From Megascapheus bottae (lineage: Eukaryota; Chordata; Mammalia; Rodentia; Geomyidae): 64,000 bases of DNA. The translations under genes and the position numbers were made by a program. Within the stretch, counting starts at the first letter, position 1, and each line of letters opens with the position of its first letter. The stretch lies in the NCBI GenBank assembly GCA_024803745.1, contig JANJXV010000049.1:3758501-3822500 (forward strand), given 5' to 3'. Of this stretch, positions 24,815-37,070 are shown piece after piece. The notes under the pieces are model-generated. The model ran no database searches and was not told where the DNA came from. It worked only from the letters and a program-made list of their open reading frames with translations.

Positions 24815-26440
24815 TTAGGATAAGGTTTAGGGTTAGGATTAGGGTTAGGGTTAGTGTTAGGGTTAGGGTTAGCGTTGGGGTTAAGGTTAGGGTTAGGGTT
24901 AGGGTAAGGGTAAGGATTAGGGTTAGGCTTAGAGTTAGGATTAGGGTTAGGTTTATGGTTAGGGTTATGGTTAGGGTTAGGGTAAGGGTAAGGGTTAGGG
25001 TTAGGATTAGGGTTAGGTGTTAGAGTTAGGGTTAGGGTTAGGTTTAGAGTTAGGGTTCGCGTTAGGTTTAGTGTTTGGGTTAGGGTAAATGTAAAGGTTA
25101 GGGTTCGGGTTAGTGTTAGGTTTACGGTTAGGGTAAGGGTTAGGGTTAGGGTTAGGGAAAGAGCAAGGGTTAGGGTTAGGGAAAGAGCAAGGATAGGGTT
25201 AGGGTTAGGGTTAGATTAAGGATTAGGGTTAGGGTTAGGGTTAGGGTAAGGGTTAGGGTTAGGTTAAGGTTAAGGGTTAGGGTTAGGGTTAGTGGTAGGG
25301 TTACGGATTAGGGTTAGGGTTAGGGTTAGGTTTAGGGTTAGGTTAAAGATAAGGGATAGGGTTAGGGTTAGGGTTACTGTTAGGTTTAGGTTTAGGGTTA
25401 GGGATAGAGTTAGGGTTCGTATTAGGTTTACGATTAGGGTTAGATTAAGAGTTAGTTTTAGGTTTAGGGTTATGGTTAAGGTTACTGTTATTGTTAGGGT
25501 AAGGATAAGGGTTAGGGTTAGGGTGAGGGTTAGGGTTAGGGTAAGTGTTAGGGTTAGGTTTAGGGTTAGGGTTAGTGTTAGGGTAAGGAAAAGGGTTAGG
25601 CTTAAGGTAGGGATAGGGTTAGCGTTAAGGTTAAGGTTATGGTGAGGGTAAGCATAAGGGTTAGGTTTAGGGTTAGGGTTAGGGTTAGGGTAAGGGTAAG
25701 GGTTAGGGTTAGGGTTAGGGTTAGCGTTAGGGTTAGGGTAAGGGTAAGGGTTAGGGTTCAGGTTAGGGTTAGGTTTAGCGTTAGGGTTAGGATTAGGGTA
25801 AGGGTAAGATTTAGGGTTAGGGTTAGGGTTAGGGTTATGGTTACGGTTAGGTTTTGGGTTACGGTAGGGTCAGGGTTAGGGTTAGGGTAAGGGTATGTGT
25901 TAGGGTTAGTGTTAGGGTTAGGCTTAGGGTTAGGGTTAGCGTTAAGGTAAGGGTAAGGGTTATGGTTAGGGTTAGGGTTAGGGTCAGGTTTGGTTTAGGG
26001 TTAGGGTTAGGGTAAGGGTATGGGTTAGGGGTTAGGTTTAGGGTAAGGGTAAGGGTTAGGGTTAGGGTAAGGGTAAGGGTTAGGGTTACGGTTAGTGTTA
26101 GGTTTAGGGTTATGGTAAGGGTAAGGGTTAGGGTTAGGGTTAGGGTAGTGGATAAGATAAGATTAAGTGTTAGGGTTAGGGTTAGAATAAGGGTAAGGTT
26201 TACGGTTAGGTTTAGGGTTAAGGTTAAGTTTGGTTTAGGGTTAGGGTTAGGGTTAGGGTTAGGGTTAGTGTTAGGTTTAGGATTAGGGTTAGGGTAAGGG
26301 CAATTGCTAGGGTTAGGGTTAGGGTTAAGGTTAGGTTAGGGTTAGCGTTTTGGTTAGGGTTAGGGTTAGGTTTTGGATAAGGGTAAGGGTTAGGTTAAGG
26401 GTTAGGGTTAAGTTTAGGGTTAGGGTTAGGGTTAGGGTTA
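24815..26440 (+). repeat. Dispersed duplication, member a
   Basis: This matches 30260-32225 at an offset of 5441 over its first 1100 bases. Markers are the GGGAAAGAGCAAGG doublet near 25156/25180 (24 bases apart), GGTTATGGTTACGG near 25835 and GGGTATGTGTTAGG near 25890. The 25292-25645 and 30733-31086 stretches give identical conceptual translations, so the duplication is young, though older than the 20 kb one because both members occur in both large copies. Confidence 0.87.
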
Positions 26441-29400
26441 GGGTAAGGGTTAGAGTTAGGCTTAGGGTTTGGTTTAGGGTAAGGGTTAGGGTTAGGATTA
26501 GGGTAAGTGTTAGGTTAAGCGTTAGGGTTAGGGGTTAGGTTTAGGGTTAGGGTTAGGGTTAGGGTAAGGGTTAGGTTTAGGGTTAGGGTTAGGGTAAGGG
26601 TAAGGGGTAGGGTTATGGTTAGGGTTAGAGTATGGGTTAGGGTTAGGGGTATGTTTAGGGTTACCGTTAGGTTTAGGCTTATGGTAGGTTTAGGGTTAGG
26701 GTAAGGGTATGTTTTAGAGTTAGTGTTACGGTTAGGCTTAGGGTTAGGGTTAGCGTTGGGGTAAGGGTAAGGTTTAGGTGTAGGGTTAGGGTTAGGTTTA
26801 GGGTAAGGGTTAGGTTTAGGGTTAGGGTTAGGTAAGGGTAAGGGTTAGGGTTGGGGTTAGGCTTAGGGTTAGGGTTAGGGTTATGGTAAGTGTTAGGGTT
26901 AGGGTTAAATAAGGGTAAGGTTTAGGGTTAGGGTTAGGGTTAGGATAAGGTTTAAGGTTAGGGTTAGGGTTAGGGTTAGAGTTAGGGTAAGGGTATGTTT
27001 TAGGGTTAGGGTTAGGGTTAGGATTAGGGTAAGGGTTAGGTTTAGGTTTAGCGTTGGGGTTAAGGTTAGGATTAGGATTAGCGTAAGGGTAAGGATTAGG
27101 GTTAGGGTTAGGTTTTGGGTAAGTGTTAGTGTTAGGGATAGTGTTAGGGTTAGGGTTAGGGTAAGGATAAGGGTTAGGGTTAGGATTAGGGTTAGGTGTT
27201 AGGGTTAGGGTTAGGGTTAGGGTTAGCGTTAGGTTTAGGGTTAGGGTTAGTGGGTTAGGTTTAGGGTTTGGGTAAGGGTAAGTGTAAAGGTTAGGGTTAA
27301 GGTTAGGGATAGGATTAGATTTACGGTTAGGGTAAGGGTAAGGTTTAGGGTTAGGGTGAGGTTAAGGATTAGGTTTAGGGTTAGGGTAAGGGTTAGGTTT
27401 AGAGTTAGGGTTAGTATTAAGTATAGGGTTAGGGTAAGGTCAAGGTTAGGGTTAGGGTTAGGGATATGGTTAGTGTTAGGTGTTATGGTTAGGATTAGGT
27501 TTAGGGTTAGTGTTATTGTAAGGACAAGAGTTAGGGTTAGGGATAGGTTTACGGTTCGGATTAGGTTTACTGTTAGGGTTAGATTAAGGGTTAGGTTTAG
27601 GTTTAGGGTTATGGTTAAAGTTAGGGTTATTGTTAGGTTAAGGGTAAGGGTTAGGGTTAGGGTGAGGGTTAGGTTTAGGGTTAGTGTAAGGATAAGATTT
27701 AGGCTTAAGATAGGGTTAGGGTTAGCGTTAACGTTAGGGTTAGGGTGAGGGTTAGGGTTAGGTTTAGGTTTAGGGTTAGGGTCAGGATAAGGGTAGGTTT
27801 AAGGATAGGGTTAGGTTTAGGGTTAAGGTTAGGGTTAGGGTGAGGGTAAGGGTAAGGGTTAGGGTTAGGTTTTTTGTTAGGGTTAGGGTAAGGGTAAGGG
27901 TTAGAGTTAGGGTTAAGGTTATGGTTAGGGTTAGGTTTAGGGTTAGGGTTAGGGTAATGGTTAGGGTTAGGGTTAGGTTTAGGGTTGGGTTTTAAGGTTA
28001 GGTTTAGGGTTAGGGTAAGGGTAAGGGTTAGGGTTTGGGTTAGGTTAGGGTAAGGGTTAGGGTTAGGGTTAGGGTTAGTGTTAGGTTTAGCGTTAGGGTA
28101 AGGGTAAGGGTTATGATTAGGGTTAAGGTTAGGGTAAGGGTTAGGGTTAGGGTTAGGGTAAGGTTTAGGGTAAGGGTTAGGTTAGGTTTAGGGTAAGGGT
28201 AAGGTTTAGGGTTAGGGTTAGGGTTTGGGTAGGGTAAGGGTAAGGGTTATGTTTAGGGTTATTGTTAGGGTTAGGTAAGGGTTAGGGTAAGTGTAAGAGT
28301 TAGGGTTAGGGTTAGAATTAGGGTTAGGGTTAGGGTTAGGGTAAGGGTAAGTGTTAGGGTTAGGTTTAGGTTTAGATTTAGAGTTAGGGTTAGGGTAAGG
28401 ATAAGGTTAGGGTTAGGGTAAGGGTAAGGTTTATGGTTAGGGTTAGGGTTAGGTTTATGGTAAGGGTAAGGGTTAGGGTTAGGGTACGGGTAAGGGTAAG
28501 GGTTAGGTTTAGGGTTAGGGTAGGGTTGAGATTAGGGTTAGGGTTAGGGTTAGGTTTAGGTTTGGGGTTAGGTTTAGGGTTAGGGTTAGGGGTTAGGTTT
28601 AGGGTTAGGTTTAGGGTTAGGGTTAGGGTTAGGGTAAGGATTAGGGTTAGGGTTAGGGTTTTGGTTAGGGTTAGGGTTAGGGTAAATGTAGGGTTAGGGT
28701 GAGGGTAAGGGTTAAGGTTAGGTATTGAGTTACTGTTAGGGTAAGGCTAAATGTTAGGGTTAGGGTTAGGGTTAGGGTAATGGTTAGGGTAAACGTTAGG
28801 GTTATTTTTAGGGTTAGGTTTAGGGTTAGGATTAGGGTTAGGTTTAGGGTTAGGATTAGGGTTAGTGTTGGGGTAAGGTAATGGCTAGTGTTAGGATTAG
28901 GGTTAGGGTTAGGGTAAGGGTTAGGGTTAGGGTTAGGGTTAGGTTTAGGTTTAGGGTTATGGTTAGTGTAAGGGTAAGGTTAGGGTTAGGGTTATGGTTA
29001 GGTTTAGGTTGGGGTTAAAGTTAGGGTTAGGATTAGGGTAAGGGTAAGTGTTAGGTTTAAGGTTAGGGTAAGTGTTTGGGTTAGGGTTAGGGTTAGTGAA
29101 AGGGTTAGCGTTAGGGTTAGGGTAAGGTTAAGGGTTTGGGTTAGGGTTAGGGTTAGGTTAAGGGTATGTGTTAGGGTTAGGCTTAGGTTTAGGGTTAGTT
29201 TTAGGGTAAGGGTAAGGGTTAGTGTTAGGGTTAGGGTTAGGTTTAGTGTTGGGGTTAAGGTTAGGGTTAGGGTAAGGGTTAGGTTCAGGGTTAGGTTTAG
29301 GTTTACGGTTAGGGTTAAGTTTAGGGTTAGGGTTAGGGTATGTGTTAGGGTTAGGGTTAGCGTTAGGGTAAGGCTTAGGGTTAGGGTTAAGGTATGGGTA

Positions 29401-29724
29401 AGGGTTAGGGTTAGGGTTTGGGTTAGGTTAAGTGTTAGGGTTAGGGTTAGGGTTAGGGATAGAATAAGGGTTAGGGTTAGGTTTAGGGTTAGGGTTAGGG
29501 TAAGGGTTAGGGTTGGGGTTAGGGTTAGGGTTAGGTTTAGGTTTAGGTTAAGGGTTAGGGTTAGGGTTAGGGTTTGGATAAGGTTTAGGGTTAGTGTAAG
29601 GGTTAGCGTTAAGGTTGGGGTAAGGGTAAGGTTTGGGTTAGGGTTAGGGTTAGGTGTAGAGTTAGAATTAGGTTTAGTGTTAGGGTAAGGGTAAGTGTTA
29701 GGTTTAAGGTTAGGGTTAGGGTTA

Positions 29725-29758
<34 letters not shown>

Positions 29759-30259
29759 AAGGGTTAGGGTTAGGATTAGATTTATTGTTAGGGTTAGGCT
29801 TAGCGTTAGGGTAAGTGTAAGGGTTAGCGTTAGGTTTAGGGTTACGTTTAGGGTTAGGGGTTAGGGTTAGGGTTAGGTTGAGGTTTAGGGTTAGGGTAAG
29901 GATAAGAGTTAGGTTTAGGGATAGGGTTAGGGTTCGTGTTAGGTTTAGGGTTATGGTTAGGGTTAGGGTAAGGGTTAGGCTTAGAGTTAGGCTTAGGGTT
30001 AAGGTTAGGGTTAGGGTTAGGGTTAGGGTAAAGGTAAGGGTGAGGGTTAAGTTTAGGGTTATGGTAAGGGTTCGGGTTAGGTTTAGGGTTAGGATAAGGG
30101 TAAGGGTTCGGGTTTAGTTTAGGGTTAAGTTTAGTGTTAGGGTTAGAGTAAGGTTAAGGGTTATGGTTAGGTTTAGGTTAGCGTTAGGGTAAGGTTAAGG
30201 GTTAGTTTTAGGGTTAGGGTTAGGTATAGGGTTAGGATTAGGGTTAGGGTTAGGGTTAG
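26441..30259 (+). repeat. Copy-1 middle array, without other relatives
   Basis: About 3.8 kb of variant hexamers with no gene. A close partner is found only in copy 2 (47326-51144, constant offset 20885). It has a TTTTTT tract near 27872, a GGGTTGGGTTTTAAGG word near 27990 and a partly pure, TTAGG-rich stretch near 28540-28660. Confidence 0.75.
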
Positions 30260-32225
30260 GATAAGGTTTAGGGTTAGGGTTAGGGTTAGGGTTAGTGTTA
30301 GGGTTAGGGTTAGCGTTGGGGTTAAGGTTAGGGTTAGGGTTAGGGTGAGGGTAAGGATTAGGGTTAGGCTTAGAGTTAGGATTAGGGTTAGGTTTATGGT
30401 TAGGGTTATGGTTAGGGTTAGGGTAAGGGTAAGGGTTAGGGTTAGGATAAGGGTTAGGTGTTAGAGTTAGGGTTAGGGTTAGGTTTAGAGTTAGGGTTCG
30501 CGTTAGGTTTAGTGTTTGGGTTAGCGTAACTGTAAAGGTTAGGGTTCGGGTTAGTGTTTGGTTTACGGTTAGGGTAAGGGTTAGGGTTAGGGTTAGGGAA
30601 AGAGCAAGGGTTAGGGTTAGGGAAAGAGCAAGGGTAGGGTTAGGGTTAGGGTTAGATTAAGGATTAGGGTTAGGGTTAGGGTTAGGGTAAGGGTTAGGGT
30701 TAGGTTAAGGTTAAGGGTTAGGGTTAGGGTTAGTGGTAGGGTTACGGATTAGGGTTAGGGTTAGGGTTAGGTTTAGGGTTAGGTTAAAGATAAGGGATAG
30801 GGTTAGGGTTAGGGTTACTGTTAGGTTTAGGTTTAGGGTTAGGGATAGAGTTAGGGTTCGTATTAGGTTTACGATTAGGGTTAGATTAAGAGTTAGTTTT
30901 AGGTTTAGGGTTATGGTTAAGGTTACTGTTATTGTTAGGGTAAGGATAAGGGTTAGGGTTAGGGTGAGGGTTAGGGTTAGGGTAAGTGTTAGGGTTAGGT
31001 TTAGGGTTAGGGTTAGTGTTAGGGTAAGGAAAAGGGTTAGGCTTAAGGTAGGGATAGGGTTAGCGTTAAGGTTAAGGTTATGGTGAGGGTAAGCATAAGG
31101 GTTAGGTTTAGGGTTAGGGTTAGGGTTAGGGTAAGGGTAAGGGTTAGGGTTAGGGTTAGGGTTAGCGTTAGGGTTAGGGTAAGGGTAAGGGTTAGGGTTC
31201 AGGTTAGGGTTAGGTTTAGGGTTAGGGTTAGGATTAGGGTAAGGGTAAGATTTAGGGTTAGGGTTAGGGTTAGGGTTATGGTTACGGTTAGGTTTTGGGT
31301 TACGGTAGGGTCAGGGTTAGGGTTAGGGTAAGGGTATGTGTTAGGGTTACTGTTAGGGTTAGGCTTAGGGTTAGGGTTAGCGTTAAGGTAAGGGTAAGGG
31401 TTATGGTTAGGGTTAGGGTTAGGGTCAGGTTTGGTTTAGGGTTAGGTAAGGGTTAGGGTTAGGGTAAGGGTATGTGTTAGGATTAGTGTTAGCGTTAGGC
31501 TTAGGGTTAGGGTTAGCGTTAAGGTAAGGGTAAGGGTTATGGTTAGGGTTAGGGTTAGGGTCAGGTTTGGTTTAGGGTTAGGGTTAGGGTTAGGGTTAGA
31601 ATAAGGGTAAGATTTAGGGTTAGGGTTTGGGTTAGGGTTATGGTTACGGTTAGGTTTTGGGTTACGGTAGGGTCAGGGTTAGGGTTAGGGTAAGGGTATG
31701 TGTTAGGGTTAGTGTTAGGGTTAGGCTTAGGGTTAGGGTTAGCGTTAAGGTAAGGGTAAGGGTTATGGTTAGGGTTAGGGTTAGGGTCAGGTTTGGTTTA
31801 GGGTTATGGTTAGGGTTAGGGTTAGGGTAAGGGTATGGGTTAGGGGTTAGGTTTAGGGTAAGGGTAAGGGTTAGGGATAGGGTAAGGGTAAGGGTTAGGG
31901 TTACGGTTAGTGTTAGGTTTAGGGTTATGGTAAGGGTAAGGGTTAGGGTTAGGGTTAGGGTAGTGGATAAGATTAAGTGTTAGGGTTAGGGTTAGAATAA
32001 GGGTAAGGTTTACGGTTAGGTTTAGGGTTAGGGTTAGGGTTAGGGTTAGGGTTAGTGTTAGGTTTAGGATTAGGGTTAGGGTAAGGGCAATTGCTAGGGT
32101 TAGGGTTAGGGTTAAGGTTAGGTTAGGGTTAGCGTTTTGGTTAGGGTTAGGGTTAGGTTTTGGATAAGGTAAGGGTTAGGTTAAGGGTTAGGGTTAAGTT
32201 TAGGGTTAGGGTTAGGGTTAGGGTA
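30260..32225 (+). repeat. Dispersed duplication, member b, expanded
   Basis: This is the second member of the 24815-26440 family. It is longer than member a because its middle carries two extra copies of a 116-base segment. It ends near GGTTTTGGATAAGG, after which it leaves member a. Confidence 0.85.
31326..31803 (+). repeat. 116-bp segment present three times
   Basis: Copies are 31326-31441, 31462-31577 and 31688-31803. Each runs from GGGTAAGGGTATGTG to TCAGGTTTGGTTTAGGG with the same internal GCGTTAAGG word. Member a at 25885-26000 has one copy of the same length. The third copy also brings the GGTTACGGTTAGGTTTTGGG lead sequence again. The counterpart at 52211-52688 has the same three copies. 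Confidence 0.88.
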
Positions 32226-35200
32226 AGTGCTAAGGTAAGGATTAGGTTTAGGGTTAGGGTTAGCATTATGTTTAGGGTTAGGGTAGGGGTAAGGTTTAGA
32301 GTTAGGGTTAGGGTTGGGGTTAGGGTTAGGGGTTAGGGTTAGCGTTAGGTTTAGGGTTAGGTTTAGGGTAAGGGTAAGAGTTAGGGTTAGGGATAGGGTT
32401 AGGGTTCGGGTTAGGTTTAGAGTTAGGGTTAGTTTTAGAGTTAGGGTTAGGGTAAGGGTAAGGGTTAGGGTTAGGGTTAGGGTTAGGGTTAAGGTTAGGG
32501 TTAGGTTTATGGTTAGTGTTTGGGGTTAGGGTTAGTGTTAGATTTAGGCTTAGGGTTAGGGTAAGGATAAGAGTTAGGTTTAGGGATAGGTTTAGGGTTA
32601 GGGTTAGGGTAAGGGTTAGGGTTAGGCTTAGGGTTAGGGTTAAGGTTAGGGTTAGGGTTAGGGTGAGCTTAAGGGTTAGGTTTAGGGTTATGGTAAGAGT
32701 AAGGATTAGGTTTAGGTTTAGGGTTAGTTTTAGGGTTAGGGTTAGGGTAAGGATAAGGGTAGGGTTATTGTTAGGGTTAGGGTTAGGTTTGGGTTAAGGT
32801 TAGGGTTATGGTGAGGGTAAAGTTAAGGGTTAGGGTTAGGTTTTTTGGTAGGGTTAAGGTAAGGGTAAGGGTTAGTGTTAGGGTTAGGGTTAGGTTTAGG
32901 TTTAGGATTAGGGTTAGGGTTAGGGTAAGGGTAAGGGTTAGGGTTAAGGTTAGGGTTAGGGTTAGGTTTAGGGTAAGGGTAAGTTTTAGGGTAAGTGTTA
33001 GGGTTAGGTTTAGGGTAAGGGAAAGGGTTAGGCTTAGGGTTAGGGTTAGGTTTAGGTTTAGGGTAAGGGTAAGGGTTAGGGTTAGATTTAGAGTTAGGGT
33101 AAGGGTAAGGGTTAGTGTTACGGTTAGGATTAGGGTTAGGGTAAGGGTAAAGGTTAGTGTTAGGGTTAGGGTTAGGTTTAGGGTTCGGAAGAAGTTTAGA
33201 GTTACGGTTAGTGTAAGGGTAAGGGTTAATGTTAGGGTTAGGGTTAGGGTTAGCGTTAGGCTAAGGGTAAGTGTTAGGGTTAGGGTTAGGGTTAAGGTAA
33301 GAGTAAGGGTTAAGGTTAGGGTTAGGGTTAAGTTTAGGTTTAGGGTAAGGGTTAGGGTTAGGGTTAGGGTAAGGGTAAGGTTTAGGGTTAGGGTAAAGTT
33401 AAGTGTTAGGTTTAGAGTTAGGATTAGGGTTAGCTTTAGGGTTAGGGTAAGGGTAAGTGTTAGGGTTAGGGTTAGTATTAGGGTTAGGTTTATGGTTAGG
33501 GTAAGGGTAAGGGCTAGGGTTAGGGTTAGGGTAAGGTTTAAGGTTAGGGTGAGGGTTAGGGTAGGGGTTAGGGTAAGTGTTAGGGTTAGGGTTAGGGTTA
33601 TGTTAAGGGTAAGGGTAAGGGTTAGGGTTAGGGTTAGGGTTTAGGGCTAGGGTTAGGGTTAGGTTTAGGGTTAGGGGTTAGTGTTAGTCTTAGGGTTAGG
33701 GTAAGGGTTAATGTTAGGGGTTAGGGTTAGTGTTAGGGTTAGGTTAAGGGTTAGGTTTAGGGTTAGGATAAGGGTTAGGGTTACAGTTAGGATAATGGTA
33801 AGTTTTATGCTTACGGTTAGGGTTAGGGTTGGGGTAAGGGTTAGGATTAGGTTTAGCGTTGGGGTTAAATTTAGGGTTAGGGTTAGTGTAAGGGTAACGG
33901 TTAGGGTTAGGGTTAGGTTTTCTGTTCATGTTAGGGTTAGGGTTAGGGTTAGGGTTAGGATTAGGATAAGGGTATGGATTAGGGTTAGGCTTAGGTTTAG
34001 GGTAAGGGTTAGGGTTACGTTTAGGGTAAGGGTAAGTTTTAGGGTTAGGGTTAGGGTTAGGTTTAGGGTAAGGGAAAGGGTTAGGGTTAGTGTAAGGGTA
34101 AACTTTAGTGTTAGGTTTAGGGTTAGGGTTAGGGTAAGGGTAAGGGTAAGGGTTAGGGTTAGGATTAGGGTTAGGGTTAGAGGTTAGGGTTAGGTTCAGG
34201 GTTAGGTTGAGGGTTAGGGTAATGATTAGGGTTAGGCTAAGGGTAAGTGTTAGGTTTAGGATTGGCGTAAGGGTTAGGGATAGGGTTAGTTTTAGGGTAA
34301 GTGTAAGGGTTACTGTTAGTGTTAGGGTTAGGTTTAGGGTTGAGTTTAAGGTTAGGGTTACGGTTAGGGTAAGGGTAAGGTTTAGCTTTGGGGTTAGGGT
34401 TAGGGTTAGGGTTAGGGTTAAGGTAAGAGTAAGGGTTAGGGTTAGGGTTAAGGTTAGGTTTAGGGTAAGGGTTAGGGTTAGGGTTATGGTTAGGTTAAGG
34501 TTAAGGTTTAGTGTTAGGGTTAGGGTTAGGGTAAGGGTAAGGGTTTAGGTTTGGGTTAGGATTAGGGTTAGGATTAGGGTTAGGGTAAGAGTAAGGGTTA
34601 GGGTTAGGGTTATGGTTAGGGTAAGGGTTAGGGTTAGGGTTAGGGTTAGGGTAGGGTTTAGGGTAAGTGTTAGTGTTAGGGTTAGGGTTAGGATAAGGGT
34701 AAGGGTTAGGGTTAGGGTTAGGGTTAGGTTTAGGTATTAGGGTTAGGGTTAGGGTTAGGGGTTAGGGTTAGTGTTAGGTTTAGGGTAAGGGTTAGGGTTA
34801 GGGATTAGGGTTAGTGTTAGGGTTAGGTTAAGGGTTAGGGTTAGGGTTAAGATAAGGGTTAGGGTTAGGGTTAGGGTTAGAGTTAGGGTCAGGGTAAGGG
34901 TTAGGGTTAAGGTTAGGTTAAGGGTAAGGTTTAGGGTTAATGTAAAGGTAAGTGGTAGGGTTAGAGTTACGGTTAGGGTTAGCTTTAGGGTAAGGGTAAG
35001 GGTAAGTGTTAGGGTTAGGGTTAGGATTAGGGTTAGGTTTACGGTTAGGGTAAGGTTTAAGGTTAGGGTGAGGGTTAGGGTAGGGTTATGGTAAGTGTTA
35101 GGGTTAGGGTTAGGGTTAGGTTAAGGGTAAGGGTTAGGGTTAGGGTTAGGGGTTAGGGCTTGGGTTAGGGTTAGGGTTAGGGGTTAGGGTTAGTCTTAGG

Positions 35201-36317
35201 GTTAGGGTAAGGGATAATGTTAGGGGTTAGGGTTAGTGTTAGGGTTAGGTTAAGGGTTAGGGTTATGGTTAAGATAAGGTTTAGGGTTAGGGTTAGAGTT
35301 AGGGTAAGGGTAAGTTTTGGGCTAAGGGTTAGGGTTAGGGTAAGGGTTAGGATTAGGTTTAGAGTTGGGGTTAAAGTTTTGGTTAGGGTTAGCGTAAGGG
35401 TAAGGGTTCGGGTTAGGGTTAGGGTTTCTGTAAGTGTTAGGGTTAGGTTTAGGGTTAGGGTTAGGTTTAGGATAAGGGTAAGGATTAGGGTTAGGGTTAG
35501 GTTTAGGGTAAGGTTAGTGTTATGTTTAGGGGAAGGGTAAGTTTATGGTTAGGGTTAGGGTTAGGGTTAGGGTTAGGTTTAGGGTAAGGGAAAGGGTTAG
35601 GGTTAGGTTTAGGGTAAGGGTAAGATTTATTGTTAGGGTTAGGGTTAGGGTTAGGGTAAGGGTAAGGGTTAGGGTTAGGGTTAGGATTAGGGTTAGGTTT
35701 ACGGTTAGGGCAAGGTTTAGGGTTAGGGTAAGGGTAAGGGTTAGGGTTAGGATTAGGGTAAGGGTAAGGTTTAGGGTTTGGTTAGATTTCGGGTAGGGCA
35801 AGGGTAAGGGTTAGGGTTAGGGTTAGGGTTAGGGTTAGGTTTAGGGTAAGTGTAAGGGTGAGGGTTTGGGTTAGAGTTAGGGTAAGGGTTAGGGTTAGGG
35901 TTAAGGTTAGGGTTAGGGTTAGGGTTAGGGTTAGTGTTAGGTTTAGGGTAAGGGTAAGTGTTAGGGTTAGGGTTAGGGTTAGGATAAGAGTAAGGGTTAG
36001 GTTTAGGGTCAGGTTTACGGTTAAGGTTAGGGTTAGGGTTAGAGTTAGGGTTAGGTTTAGGGTTAGGGTTAGGGTAAGGGTTAGGGTTAGGGTTAGTGTA
36101 AGGTTAGGGTTAGGGTTAGTGTAAGGGTTAAGGTTAGGGTTAGGGTAAGGGTTAGAGTTAGGTTTAGGATTTGGTTAAGGGTAAGGGTTAGGCTTAGGCT
36201 TAGGTTTAGGGTTAGGTTAAGTGTTAGGATTAGGGTTAAGGTAAGGGTTAGGGTTAGGCTTAGGGTAAGGGTTAGTGTTAGGATTAGGGTAAGGATAAGG
36301 GTTCGGATTAGGGTTAG
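32226..36317 (+). repeat. Copy-1 block of 3.2-5.4 kb family type
   Basis: It opens with the 650/17691-type word (near 32331). A TTTTTT tract near 32845 follows. About 32990-35200 follows the order of 3200-5400 and 15560-17400, with the block start at 33711 and TTTTCTGTTC near 33913. A second, shorter start follows at 35217. The end (about 35860-36317) repeats in part at 37070-37690. No gene. Confidence 0.75.
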
Positions 36318-37070
36318 GTGTTAGGGTAAGGGTTAGGGTTAGGGTTAGGTATACGGTTAAGTTTAGGTTAAGGGTTAGGTTTAGGGTTAGGTTTTGGGTT
36401 AAGGTTAGGATTAGGGTAAGGGTTAGGGTTAGGGTTATTGTTACGGTTAGGATTTGGGTTAAGGTTAGGGTTAGGGTTAGGGTTAGTGTTAGGTTTAGGG
36501 TAAGGGTAAGGGTTAGAGTTAGGGTTAGGTTTAGGGTTAGGGAAAGGGTAAGGGTTAGGGTTAGAGTTAGGGTAAGGGTTAGGATTAGGATTAGGGTTAG
36601 GTGTTAGGGTAAGTGGTAGGGTTATGGTTAGGTATACGGTTAAGTTTAGGGTAAGGGTTAGGTTTAGGGTTAGGGTTAGGTTTAGGGTTAGGGTTATGGT
36701 AAGGGTTAGGGTTAGGGTTATTGTTACGGTTAGGGTTTGGGTTAAGGTTAGGGTTAGGGTTAGGGTTAGGGTTAGGGTTAGTGTTAGGTTTAGGGTTAGG
36801 GAAAAGGTAAGGGTTAGGGTTAGGGTTAGGGTTGGGGTAAGGAATAGGGTTAGGGTTAGGGCTAAGGTAAGTGGTAGGGTTACGGTTAGGGTTACCATTA
36901 AGGTTAGGGTTAGGGTAGGGTTAAGGTTTAGAGTTAGGGTTAGGGTTACGTTTAGGGTTAGGGGTTAGGGTTAGCGTTAGGTTTAGGGTTAGGTTTAGGG
37001 TAAGGATAAGAGTTAGGGTTACGGATAAGGTTAGGGTTAGTGTTAGGGTTAGGTTTAGAGTAAGTGTAAG
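36318..37070 (+). repeat. Second 283-bp TATACGG pair in copy 1, with extra sequence
   Basis: TATACGG words at 36350 and 36633 mark the pair. The sequence then follows copy 0 down to about 37040, where it jumps back to the 35860-type sequence. Net, 487 bases of this and the next stretch are missing from copy 2, whose pair at 57215 is cut at about 57660. Confidence 0.8.

Noticed and set aside
31326..31803. CRISPR-like array (a 116-base segment three times)
   Set aside because: Segments are long and unevenly spaced, intervening sequence is also telomere-type repeat, there is no palindromic short repeat and no cas gene.
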